From positions 11,269,001 through 11,333,000 of the forward strand of contig CM075671.1 of assembly GCA_037962975.1 (NCBI GenBank): a stretch of 64,000 bases of DNA, in the 5' to 3' direction. The notes under the pieces are model-generated. The model saw only the letters and a program-made list of their open reading frames with translations, did not search any database and had not been told where the DNA came from. Shown here in pieces: positions 13,559 through 25,643 of the stretch (positions are counted from its first letter, which is position 1; each line of letters starts with the position of its first letter). The position numbers and the translations under genes were made by a program. The stretch is from Clitoria ternatea. Its lineage: Eukaryota > Streptophyta > Magnoliopsida > Fabales > Fabaceae.

Positions 13559-14259
13559 TGGGCGCAGTAGGCCGGTTCACACAGAAAACCGCGCTGAACC
13601 CCGAGTAACGGGTGCAGTAGGTTCAGGATTATCCCTGATCCGAACCCCGTGTTGAAGGCTTGGATTGTAGGATTGCACCGAACTCCAAGTATGGTTAGTA
13701 GGATCGAACCGAACACCGTGTGAAGACTTGAGATGTAGGACCAAACCGAACCTCAAAAGAAAGGCGTAAAAGCTTACCCTTGTCAAAGCTATACTAAAGT
13801 TCAAAGGCAATGTCCGTCCTCAATTGTGGAATATCCACCCCGGAGCGGTTGAACGCTAACGTACCCGCTCTACATCTTTGAGGACAGATAAGCATTTCTA
13901 TCTTTTTAAGAAGTTAAAAGGTAATCCTTAAGATAAACTTTCCCTTCCCAATGTACTTACACTTGGGGACAGGGCATGCTTTAACTTAATTGTCACTTAT
14001 TCGTTACAATTTGTTATCTTAATCCGGTGTGATAAGTAAGCTTTAAGGAGCTAGGTAACCACGCAGAACGGATTCGCAAAGCATTGAAAACAATAAAGTG
14101 TTTTGTATAACACTAAGTTATTCAGCAATCATACATTCGACGCAAGCAGTTGAAGAAAAGCAACAGTGAATTTTATTTCCAAAAAATAAAAATTGTTCAA
14201 GAAACAAGGTAGTTAAAGCTGGAGCTGATCCCAGTACACAGCTATGAATAAAGCATAAA

Positions 14260-16925
14260 TTAAGAGGCCGGTGCTTGATCCTCCGCAGTGGGCACTCCTG
14301 CTTTCTCCGTTTTGTCCTCCACTCCAGTTTGGGCACCTTCTTGTGCTTCAGCTCCAGAGGCAGCGGTGGACATTGTGGCCCCATACTTTGACCTTCTGGA
14401 AGAGGAGGCAGTTCATACAGAGATGCACGGGGTTCATGGTGCGAGCCGTCCTTATGAACTTCGACAAGTCTTCCCCCATGGAATTCGAAGAACGGATCTA
14501 ATCCATACAGATTCAGCTGCACTCCAGGGTTACGATAATAGACTTGACGAAGGGCCAAGCCAAAGGATTCATACGCCACATTTTTGCATATCTCCAAGGC
14601 TTTGGAAGCCTTGGCCTTCGCAGCAGCTAGTTTTCTTTGAACCTTGGCAAAATCCTCTTCTGAAGGCCCAGCACTCGCACCACCCTTCTTGAGTTCATCA
14701 ATTTGGGCTTGCATCTCCTTCCGAATGATCTCCCACTCCCCAAGGTCTTTGTTGCGACCGTCCTCCATAACTTTGAGATCGTCAGCAAGCTTAGCCGATC
14801 TCTTCTTCTCCAGTTGTAATTCTTCTTCAAGGAGGGGTATGGATTTGTTCTTTTTCTGGAGGTCGGCAACTTCCCGCTCTAGGGCCTTGTTCGCAAAATG
14901 CACTTGGCTCGCCTCTTCAGTTTTCCTCTGGAGCGTTTCCTTAGTTTTCTTCAATTCTGACTCGACGCCCCTATGAACTTCAGCTTGCTTGGTCGCCCAT
15001 TTCTCCTTCACCGCGAGTTCGGTCTCAAGTTTTTCAACTTGATCCATATAATCTGCCTTCTCACTCAGGGAATCAAGCAGGCTGGACAATTCATCAAGCT
15101 GCCAACGCCCGGCCTTACAAGCACCTCGAACCCCAGCAGCGTCGAGGGAAGGGCGGAGGCAATACCGTGCCTTTGGGAGAGTGGGAGGCATGGACCCTTG
15201 AAACCACAAGTAAGGGGAGAGGAAGGAGTCACGCGGAGGCTCAAACACCGGAGGAGGACCATTCCCAGAGTCCGGCTCTAAAGCATTCTGTGAAGAAGGG
15301 GTGGAGGATTCAGGAACGGGTTTCTTTCCCTTGTCCTTCTTCGATTCAGTTTCTTCGGCCGTCCTCTGACGCTTCTTCACAGGGTCCTCAGAGGAGGGCT
15401 TCTCTTGATCTGCCTTTTTCACAAGATGCCTCTTTTTCCTCTTCTTCTCTGGGACAGCCTCCTCGTCGCCCGCTCCCGTGGCATCAGCTGGTTCTTTAAT
15501 TTCCTCCTCATCGAAGAGAGGCACCTCATCTCCTACCGCAGAGGTCAGAGGAATGAGGGGAGTTTTGGTGGCGTTCCTCTTTGCCTGGATCTCATTTTCC
15601 TCAGAGGAGGAGTCATCGTCAGCCATCATGTTCCTTAACGACAACATCTCTGGGCAGGCTTTTTCGATTTGTTCTGCAAAACAAGAAAGGTTGAATAAGC
15701 ATACAAGAAGAAAAAATAATCAGAACGGAATAACTATACAACAGAAAGAGGTTAAGAGCGGATATTACAGAGGTAGGTGTTTCTGATGTCATCCTCGGCC
15801 AAGAGGAGCCGGCTGGAAAACCCTTTGAGGGTCTTTGAGGCCGTCTGCATGGCGCTCAAGACCTCAACAGAGTGAGGGGAAAGTTCACTTTCATCTGTGT
15901 AATAGGCACGACTCATAAGGAGAAAATGCTCGTGTGTCCAGCTGAGAGGAAACTTGGTAAACCCCTCCTTGTTCCGCCAGAAGACCGACTTATTTGTTGA
16001 ATCCGGACCCGCGTGTAATAGTGCTTCAAGGAGCGTCCATCTACCTTCGCGGATTCCGTATAAGACTTGAAATTTATCACCCTTGAGTCACTACGGAGAG
16101 TAATGAACCCAAGGCCGCCCTTCTTATTAGCACGGTGGACCACTTGGCAATAGTAAAATAGCTTGGCCACAGTGGCGGAGAAGTTGAAATGCTCCCCCAG
16201 AACCTCCAGAGCTCGGACTAGACCCCAACCGTTGGGATGCAGTTGTGTGGGGGCGCAGTCTAGGAAATGCAGGACGGCCATCTGGAACTCCGTCATGGGG
16301 AAGCGTACTCCCAATTTCAAGAAGACGAAGTCGTACATGTAGACCGACCTCACATCAGGGACGCTGTGGCATATTCTTTCAGAGGGATGTGGTGCCATCA
16401 CAGTGTATCGTGCCTTGTACTTTTTATCTGAATATATTTTGCAGCGGAAAGAGACCGTGCATTCCTCCTCACTTACATGGTGCGAAGGGATCTCTAGGAA
16501 TTCCTCCTCCACCCAGCAGTAGGGTTTCTCCCTGTTGAGTTTCTCCCAGTCAAGCCGGTGTGCAACAACGTTGACACACCCTTCAGCAGAGCGGAGAACC
16601 GGTGTTTTTCCTCGTCCTGGAAGGTCCATGGTTGTGCAGGCACGGTGGAACGCGTATGTACTGTGGTAAAAAGCAACATCGTCAGAGAGGTAACCTTCAG
16701 CACTTGACCCCTCATCAGAGCGGCTGGTAGCCCTCGAGTCAAGGGGAGCCTCAGAGCGACGTTGGGAAGAAGACGCTCGTGAGGAAGAGGCTTCGGCTCT
16801 CTCTGAGCGACGGGGCCCAGCCACAGGAGGATCGCTGGAATCCTCCCACCACGGTGGCTAAGGGGGGCACGAGAGCCAAAACTCCCCCTGTTTGAAGGAC
16901 CAGCGTGGCCTGCTCTAGGGCGCAT
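14260..16925 (-). pseudogene. E1 antisense two-exon ORF, Transposase_28-like, decayed
   Basis: Counterpart of the E2 gene at 38395-41063. Exon 1 would run from ATG 16925 to 15769 and exon 2 from 15673 to 14260, with a 95-nt intron that keeps its GT donor and TTGTTTTGCAG acceptor. Against E2 I see single-base deletions near 16830 and 15990 in exon 1 and near 14380 in exon 2. In addition, the codon formed across the splice junction is TAA where E2 has CAA. Surviving blocks include MYDFVFLKLGVRFPMTEF and the coiled-coil segment encoded near 15080-14630. It is not expected to give a full-length product. Confidence 0.8.
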
Positions 16926-17092
16926 GGTGGAAATAGAGTGAACTAAAATTGCAAGGAGTTGAAGGAAAGGGAGGTTACCTAAAGGAAGAAGATCTTTGAG
17001 AAGTTTGAAGACGACAGAGAAATTCCAAAGAAATTTGAGCAGAGTTTCACTAAGCTTGAAAACAAGAGTGGATTCCAAAATCTGCTAAGAGT

Positions 17093-17102
17093 TCCTTTTA
17101 TA
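17093..17102 (-). promoter_or_regulatory. TATA box of the E1 antisense gene
   Basis: The minus strand reads TATAAAAGGA about 170 bp upstream of the antisense ATG, identical to E2 at 41231-41240. It lies outside the LTR, so the antisense gene appears to have its own internal promoter. Confidence 0.6.
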
Positions 17103-17609
17103 GGTAACGAAGAAGCACAGTGTTTCGTCGAAGGTCATAAGGCTTGCATCAAAACGCAACCTTTTCAAATTAAAAACGACTCCGTCGTTTCGTCACGTAC
17201 GGGCGCGAAAGTGGTAACGTTTCAGTAAACATTTTAGCGAAATGGGCCCCCATTCAGTTTGAATCCAGGCCCAATAAGCCCAATTGACGGTTACACTCTT
17301 GGGTAATGATGGCTCGTGCGTAAAAAACGCATTTACTGTCCAATCATGCCATGCGCATTTAATGCCTCCCAACCACTTTTCGAATACCAAGGGTTTCGAT
17401 TCTCAAAGACTCTTGGGATTTCTATTATTTATTTATGTTATCTGAATCCGTTGTACTCAACGCGAGAAGAGCGGTCACCCGTTTATTAGAGCGGACGCCA
17501 CAGAGCTCCCAGAGACCTTCCAGAATGAACTACCGGCATCCAGACTTCTCTAGTGTTGTGTAACTCATATGAGCAACTTAACAGTCCCTCATACAAGCTA
17601 GGGGACAGA

Positions 17610-18412
17610 TGATCCGGTCTGGATACCAGCCCCCATTCTTGTGACGTTAGAGTGACCTCATATAAGGAAAACCGGTGTCCTGGTTCAACGTTACCACATC
17701 GGATATCCGATGTCTGGCCGTCCGTCCTCATCTCACGACTGCACCATTTATTTTCTCCATAACGGTTCTTTGTTCGTTTTCACAGGATATTTATATAATT
17801 GTTGGCTTTTCAGTCACAGCAAGATAAGAGCCCCTAATAACTTATCAGCGAAGACACTGTATGTAGCAAAATATGTCACGTCAATGGCCTCAGAAAGCAA
17901 GTGGATGTGTCAGCAGATTATGCGGAAAAGGTGATTATCCTCCCCTCTTCCTAGAGGATCGTACTCTGATAATTGACCTACCCTTCTGACACATTCTGAA
18001 AGTTGAGCCACCCTGATTGACATAATGTACACGCTATCAGAGCTAAGGGACCCACCTGTACCCAACGACTCATTTTCTCACGTACAACTATAAATAGCTC
18101 ATTTCAATACACATGCATGGTATCGTTGTTCTATCTCACACTTTACTATTACTTCGCTTAAGCATTCACTGAGTTCTTACACTCTACTAACTTGAGCGTC
18201 GGAGAATCTTCGCAGGTGGCACCACCTTTCGCCCCCCTACAACGCGAAACGCTGGTGTGAAGGATCTCCAGGACAACAAGACCGGCCTCTCCCACTGAGA
18301 GACCGGATTAATACATCAGATACACACTGTTCCGGTGTGCAAACCCTAAAAACACCTATACTCTTGTGGCTGGTCCCACACCGGATCCTAGACCCTGGTC
18401 CAGACCAGTTCA
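17610..18412 (+). repeat. E1 3' LTR (803 bp)
   Basis: Starts TGATCCGGTCTGG after a purine-rich tract (AGCTAGGGGACAGA) and ends GACCAGTTCA. Homologous along its length to both E2 LTRs. A promoter-like TATAAATA occurs at 18089-18096, about 320 bp before the LTR end. It contains several CCGG-centred short repeats near its ends. Confidence 0.93.
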
Positions 18413-19187
18413 GTACTATTGCTTGAATCTCTCCCACCACAGTTGAGCCCCCAATCAATTTCACCATGTTCTATCCAAACCTAATGTTTAAGTATAAACC
18501 TAAATTACCAAGCATCTAATCAATAGTTCTAATCAAACTAATAATAATTTAACCAAGAAAATTATTCAAAAATTCTTAGTTACCAAGAAGAACATTCAAA
18601 CTAACCTTTAAGCCTAAATGAAATTCCAATCAAATTGAAATGCTACTTAGGGTGAAAGGAATAAAAAGGAACTATCAAAATTAAAGTTTAGTGTTAGCCA
18701 AGTTGACCCTAACGCATCCATAATCCTAATCCCAAGTTGTCATATGGGGCGTGACTAATGCTACTTATTAGTGTCGCCCCAGTCAGCATAAAGTATCACC
18801 CGCTGCAAAGTTGTTGCCTAAAGTGAGAACTAAATATTTGAATTCATAAATCCTATACATTTTATGGTGACGGGCTACTATAAAGAAGGTAAAAAAGTAT
18901 TTTTCATCATCTTTGTTATTGTTTGGTTGCCACATATATAAAATCTTGAAAAGAAAGCTTTTAGCTAGAATTTTTTTCTCATTCATTGTTTGAAATAAAC
19001 AATCTTTATTGCATGAGAAAATAACATGGGCATTATTAATATATCATCAACACAAGTTATATTGATCATACCATACCTTGTAACCCTAAGCCACCCTCAC
19101 CTTTTCATTTGCATGCATCCCTCCAAGACACCCAAGATATTTTCCTTGGCTTCTCAGTCCCTCCCTAAAGAAAATTAATAAAAAATA
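18413..19187. other. Unassigned intergenic DNA
   Basis: AT-rich flank of E1 with no coding frame, RNA gene or repeat that I recognise. The first five bases (GTACT) are the predicted E1 target duplication. Confidence 0.5.
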
Positions 19188-20956
19188 TGTTGGTTTGGAG
19201 AACAGACTTAGAAAGGGGGCTGAATAAGTATATTCAATTTTTCAAACAAAAAGGATGTACAATCATTTTAAGCTCTTTTGCACAGTCGAATAGACTTTTG
19301 CAATTTCAGAGAAGATGGTCGTAAAAAACATCAGACTTTTGTAGGGATAAGGAAGGAAACAACACCCATGAGATTTATACCGGTTCACTTCCAACACAAA
19401 AGCTACATCCAGTACCTTCAGAGTTGAAGGGTTTTTCCACTATGTAAAATTGACTCTTTTACATAATATGCACAGACTGTGCCTCTGAGTATTATTGAAT
19501 CCAGCCACTACTGGCTTAAACACATCACGTGCCTTTAAGTATTCTTGATACCAGTCACTCCTGGCTCAAACTGAGTATTCTTTTGCAGCACCCATTTCTG
19601 GGGCAGCCCCAAGTATTCTTTCACAAGTCACTCCTGGCTTAAAGCCAAGTATTCTTTCTAAAGCCTCTTTATGCTAACAGTGTTTCCCAATAAGTCCACC
19701 ATACCTATACTTACAAAGAATTGAAAGAATTTGAACAATAAGATTAATAAGCCTTTTGACTTAGTTGAGCTAAGTGATGAGTCTGGTCAACAGACTTATA
19801 CAAATAAAGAGAGGCTTATTTTTACATAACACTTAGTACAGGTAGATGATGAAGTAAAAGAGAAATTCGTACTAAGTTTGAAAGCTTAAGTTAAAGATAA
19901 TGATCTTATAGAAGAGAAGGATAGATTTCATGTCCTTGACTTAGGTACTATGGCTTCTGAAAAATATGAGATTGATTATGCACATAGTGAGCTTCCTTTT
20001 TTTCTAATGGCATTTTCTCATTTCTTCTTTTGTTGACATATTTCATTTTCTTTTCTTTTCTCTCTATCTTTTTACTTGTAAGCTCTCTTGACTCCCATCT
20101 CTTTCTCTCTTGTATTCTCACTCTCCTTTTTTTATGAAGAGAAGAGTTGCAATTTATATGATTTTTCTTCCAGATGAGCGACTGAGAGAGAGACCTGTTA
20201 GATGACTGTTGAAGAAAGATACATCTAATACAGAGAGATTTTTCCCTAACGAATATGTGCTTTTTAGGTCAGAGAGAGTTGTTCTGCACATTGAGCATAG
20301 GACAGAGAGCCTTCGAGATTTGTGTAGAAAGAGGCGGAGAGGGACAATATAAGTTTCACCAAGATGGAAAGTTCTCATTTGAGAGAGGGATCTTGATCTG
20401 CCTTGCTTTATCATTTTCCTTCTTTTAGAGGAAAATCACCTTCATGCTTTGATGGAGTTGGCTAACTTGAAAATCAGATGAGGACCAGACTTGTCTCATT
20501 CAGGGAGGACTTTTGAAAACAATTTAGGGTCTAGTGATCCATAAGGTGTTGATGATGAGATTCAAAGTGAAGAGCAATCAAATTCTTAAGGAGAAAATAA
20601 AAGATGTCTTGGAGCATCTTTAGGCTTGATGAAGCATGAGGTTAGAGTCTCATTGATGAAGAGTTTCGCCTTGAGGAGATGACTTTTCCACACACTTGAT
20701 GCATGCAGTATGGCTTAATAGGCCTGGGTCTGGTACGAATCCAAATAAGCTTTTTGCTTTGAAGAACGTTCCCAGATCTTGTTTCCTTCTTTGATGTGTT
20801 CTTCTCTTTGTTTCCTCTCACTAGACTTATGTTACACAAGGACTCCCCTTTTATTTTATAACATGTGCTTTATTTCCTGAAACACTTGGATAGACTATTA
20901 AATGTTAACAAAGCATGACTTCGTTAAATTAGAATACTTAATATTGGTTATCAACA
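19188..20956. repeat. Possible solo LTR, Copia (SIRE/Maximus-like)
   Basis: Starts TGTTGGTTTGGAG and ends TTATCAACA, giving 5-bp inverted ends TGTTG/CAACA. The interior has a series of diverged CAGTCACTCCTGGCTTAAA/GTATTCTT repeats (19480-19670), which I associate with LTRs of the SIRE/Maximus lineage. I could not find a clean target duplication (AAATA versus AATCT), so the boundaries are tentative. It truncates the LINE fragment on its right. Confidence 0.4.
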
Positions 20957-20959
20957 AAT

Positions 20960-21784
20960 CTAAGATTTCTTGAGAAGTCTTCTTGACTCTGACAAATTAT
21001 AACTAATAGATGAGATGATACTTGAAGAAGCCTTGAAGAGCCACAAGAAGAAAATGGGTAGTGCCAGCAACACAGATTTAAACAAAATAACTTGCGCCCC
21101 TATGTGTGAATATCTCTTCTTCCAATTTGACAATTTGTGAAATATTTTCTCCAAAACAGGGTTCCACATTTGTACCATTCCTAGGTTTGCACCAACCGAA
21201 CACCCTAAGTATTTAAAAGGCATAAAATCCACCTTAAATTCTAAAATAAAGGTCTCCATTTGTAATACTTTATCTAATAAATTCACACTCATCAAAGCAT
21301 TCTTTGCAAAATTTACCTCCAACCTTGAACACCTCTAAACCACTTCCAAAACCAATTTTATTGTATGCACATTTTGTGGGGACGCTTCCCTAAAAAGAAA
21401 TGTATCATTTACACACTATAGCAACAAAACAATCGCCCTTGCCCTCATAAACTCACACGCCTCTAAAAATATCCACATCGTGAGCAACACAAAATAACAA
21501 ACTTAGGCCTCCAGTCACAAACACAAACAAACAAGGTGAGAGTGGATCACCTTGTCTTAAGCCTCTGTTAGACATAAACTCTTTAATAGGGCTTCCATTA
21601 ATCAACACCGAAATAATTGCCACATTTAAGCATTCAAAAATTCACTTCCACCATTTGTCCCGAAACCTCGTTCGCTCCCTAAGATAATCCAAATAATCCC
21701 ACCTAACCAAGTCATATGCTCTTTGCAAAATTAGTCTTAAAAAGATAAGCTTGCTACTTTAAAGAAATCATTCACCACCTCAGT
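20960..21784 (-). pseudogene. LINE (non-LTR) reverse-transcriptase remnant
   Basis: Minus-strand translation gives NRGLRQGDPLSP around 21537-21572, diagnostic of plant L1-type LINE RT. After frame shifts, a 120-residue open segment (21322-20960) follows with FKYLGCSVGAN and WKKRYSHIGAQVILFKSVL, the C-terminal side of the same RT. Only about 800 bp remains. It is cut by the putative solo LTR on one side and by the solo LTR starting at 21785 on the other. It is inactive. Confidence 0.85.
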
Positions 21785-23141
21785 TGTAACATCCTATTTT
21801 CATCACAAATAGGAAATAGATATTAATATATATTTCTTGAGAAATACTTACTATAAGTTAGTTTATTATTATCATTTTTTTTTTAAATTTTGGTATTTAT
21901 ATTTATATTATTTATTTTTTAAAAAATAATAATAAAAAAATGAAAATATTTCTGAATGAGAATTTTAAAGTGACTTAATTAGTTTCACTAATTAAGAAAA
22001 TTATATTAAGAATTTTTAATATCTTTATTATTCACCATTTTTATTTTATGTTGTTATATTTTTGTTTTTTTACATATTTAAGATTTAACTCTTATTAGAA
22101 TTTTAAAATAAAATTTTGAAGGAATTAGACTATGGTTCTTTTCAACTTTTTGATCTACATAATATTTATGATTTTCTGGAATTTTTTGAAATTTTTGAAT
22201 TATTTTAATAAAATAATATATTTTAAATAATTTTAAATTCATATAAAGTTGCTTAAAATTAAAAATATTTACAAGAATGTAAAGTTAAATTATAAGAAAA
22301 TTTTCTAAAATCCATTTCAAGTAGACTTATCTAAAAATTATCGGTTTGAGAAAAATCTTGATTTTTTCTAATCGTTAAAAAATTTGAAACGTATCAATAA
22401 ATTTTTATTAACAAAAAATTTTAGATTTTTAAAATTTCAGCTTTATATTACTTATTATAAAATTAGTGAGAACTGATATAATATCGCTAGATTTCAAAAA
22501 GGACTCATTTTGAATATTTAAAATATACCGAGTGAAGGGTTACTATTTGACTTAATAATTTTGCCGACAGTTACTATGCAAAACACTGTGCATGTATAAA
22601 ATTTTCAAAAGATGCACAGTAACCAGGAATAAAAAATTCAAAAATGCATAGTACTTTTATATTAAAATAATGCATAGTAAATTTTTTCTATAAATACCGA
22701 AGGATTTCTTCTTTAGAATTCACAATTTCAGATTAAGTTTTCTTAATATAGTAGTGCTAGTGAGATAGTGGTGGAAGTGAGAGAGAGAAATAATTTTTTT
22801 TTGAAGAAGGTTCTGCTAAAATTCTAAGGTACGAATACCTCACTTTTATATTTTTTGGGTTATTTTCATATCGTTTTTAGAAATCTGTTATTATACTAGA
22901 AATAATATTATTTTAAGTTACTATTCTGCATAGTAACACTATTTCAATAGTAAATTACTATTCAAATAGTAAATTACTATTTAAATAGTAAATTACTATT
23001 TACTGTTACTATTTACCTTTACTATTCACGTTTTACTATTTACCGTTACTATTCACGATTTACTATTTACCGTTACTATTTACGATTTACTATTTACTGT
23101 TACTATTCATGTTTTACTATTTACTATTACTATTTACTGTT

Positions 23142-23177
<36 letters not shown>

Positions 23178-25641
23178 AAATTTACCATTTTTTATTTTAA
23201 GTTGTAATCTTAATTTTCATCTTGTAATTATATTAAAATGAAATTGGTATGTTTTAGAACTCGGAGACGAGGCGCGCATGGATTTTCAATAACGAATCGG
23301 TATACAAGAGGTAAGGGGGAGTGAGATAAGAATATAATATGAAAGACATAAGAATAAAGGGAGGAGTCTCCTACTCCTTTTAAATTTAATAATATTATTA
23401 TTTTAAAGTAATAACTTCTCAACTTAAAATTTATAATAAATTTAATATATTGTGTAACTTATTCTGAAATATCTATACATGGATCTGAATTATTATAACT
23501 TATACGGACTGGACTAAACCTATGCAAGGACTTGGATTTTTATATCTTATATGGATCGAACTAAACCTATGCAAGGACTTGGAATATTATGACCTGTCTA
23601 GACTGAACTATACCTATGCGAAGACTGGATATATGGACTTATATAGACCTGTGCGAGGAATGGACTATAAGGACTCAAAATCAAATCTACTAATTTAAAT
23701 AACCATTAAAAATTTGAATTATATTTATAAGCGATATTTAGTTGATTTGACTTGATTATAATTAATTATATTTGATTTCGATTAATGATATTGTGATTTA
23801 TAATATTAGACTGTGATTAATAATATGCGATTATGATTGATGATGTTTGATTGTGATTGATGAGATTACTATATTTGATTGTGATTGATGAGATTACTAT
23901 ACTTGATTGTGGTTGATGAATGATTGATAACCTTGTGATATGAAGTTTGAGCATATAGCAAGCATGACGGAAAGTTAAAACTGAGTAAGAATTTTCTTAC
24001 CTTACTCTTTAAATTTTTATTCCAAGAGAAAGTATTTTATAATTATTTTAGTCTTTTATTTCTTCTTAGAAATAATTTTTATTCTTTATTTTTAATCTCT
24101 ATAATAAAATCTAGTATTAGAAAGAAGCTATTTTATGAAAATCAGAGGTTGAGATAATTAATTCTTGAATTAAAGAAAATTTTTATAGTTTTAAGTATTC
24201 TTAGTTAATGATTTTAAATTATTTTCTTTAGAAATTAGAAGTTTAAAGTAAATTATTTTGGTTTTCCCCAACGAAATAACTAAAGAATATTTTGTGGAGA
24301 TTTCAAAAACTCAATCTAGTTAAGATTCAAATTGAGAAAGATTATGTAAATATGTGAAGATTTTTAAGAGAAAGCTTTGAGATATTTAAGGCTTGGAAAC
24401 TCAATTTTGGTAAGATCTGAATTTGAAGACTGTACTAAATTATTTTAGTATAACAGAAGTTCAAAGAAGAACTTATGGAAATGTACAGTTTATTGTGATG
24501 ATTTTGTGAACCTTTATGGTATTTAATAATTGAGTTTCTAAAAGCCTTAACCAACTAAATATGCGAGTAGTTCATGCATCATGAATCGTTAAAAAGAAAT
24601 GAGATGTGATATTGCCTGGGGACGGATTATAGAAACCGAGGATACATTAGAGGAGGCTTAATTGTGAGCCTTGGGATGAGAGAGTGTGAAAGGGTGTTTC
24701 AGGTGACCTGGGGTCGCTCCCTAGTGTCGGGTACTTTCACAATAAAAACTTTCTCAATCTGACTAGTCTCTAAGTGTTTCCACGCCAGTTGAGCTGTTCA
24801 TATGCCATGAAGGCATTTATGTTATTATTATCCAGAATTTATGAAACAGTGTAAACTCTTGGTTGGCCCAGTGCAAACTAAAACTTTAAGGGCCCATATG
24901 CATAAACTGAATGAGATAGTAGCATAAGCATTACATAACATTCATGTGATTATGACATTCTATATGGATGGTTATGAATGAAAATATAAGTGTTATGTAT
25001 GTGGAAACCCTATATTCATAATTGATTGTATATGAGATTATGACTGATATTACTATATTAGTTTGTGAAAACCCTTATGCTTATGTCTTATCTGTAATAT
25101 ATTATATTTTGTTTCTCACTCCTTCTTGTTTGAATTTTTGTGTCCAAAATATATGTTATATGATATATAGCTAGCAGTCCAAGATGGAAGGATATATAAT
25201 TACAAGAGGATAAAGTGGTCTCATCCTCAATCGATTAGATGAAGAGATATGACAAGAGTAGGATTCAAAAACTCGATGGTTCAAGGACTAGGAAATGATT
25301 GTTCACATTTGTAGTAGATGTATAGTTTAGTTTTATTTTGCCTTATTACAATATCAAGTAGATAATTGTAACAAGGTAAAGGTTAAACTTTGATAAACTC
25401 TTTCATTCGGATATAATATTGTAATGATTTATCACTTATGATTTCTATAAATTATTTTGTCATTATGGACAAATATTGAAAGACAATTTTTTTTTTACTT
25501 TCAATATTCAAAGGAAATCAGATGTATATACGTCCTTGTATACACGAGATAAAGAGTGATAAATATGTATATCTTTCTAAAAGTTTTTTTTAAAAGTAAG
25601 AAGAATACATATATATCTCGTGTATATAAGGGGGTGTTACA
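21785..25641 (+). repeat. Solo LTR, chromovirus type, plus orientation (about 3.9 kb)
   Basis: Starts TGTAACATCCTATTTT and ends GGGGGTGTTACA. Much of its 5' two-thirds is homologous, in inverted orientation, to the LTR at 25644-28793: the TTACTATT minisatellite, the CTATGCAAGGACTTGG repeats and the TGGGGACGGATTATAGAAACC block. Its last part (about 24900-25641) does not match. It is therefore a related but distinct subfamily. No internal domain follows it, only 2 bp (TC) and then the next LTR. Confidence 0.75.
22920..23180. repeat. TTTACTATT(T/C)AC minisatellite in the solo LTR
   Basis: Tandem short units built from TACTATTTAC, TTACTATTCACG and TTTACCG run for about 260 bp. The matching array in inverted orientation is at 27695-27950. 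Confidence 0.85.
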
Positions 25642-25643
25642 TC

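Larger units (their letters stand above)
7229..18412 (+). mobile_element. E1: Tat-type Ty3/gypsy LTR retrotransposon, 5' LTR interrupted
   Basis: Order: 5' LTR fragment (7229-7403), primer site, sense gag-pol (7466-12928), spacer with tandem repeats (13131-13558), antisense two-exon gene (16925 down to 14260), polypurine tract just before 17610, and 3' LTR (17610-18412). The extra RNase H with archaeal-type motifs and the antisense ORF between pol and the 3' LTR are traits of the plant Tat lineage. The left part of the 5' LTR is missing because the minus-strand element of 2055-7228 inserted there. The predicted target duplication next to the 3' LTR is GTACT (18413-18417); its partner lies off the window. 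Coding regions carry several disabling changes. Confidence 0.9.

Noticed and set aside
14271..15786. Plus-strand frames across the antisense-gene region of E1 and the matching ones in E2
   Set aside because: They are shadows of the antisense coiled-coil ORF, with biased, repetitive composition and no domain.
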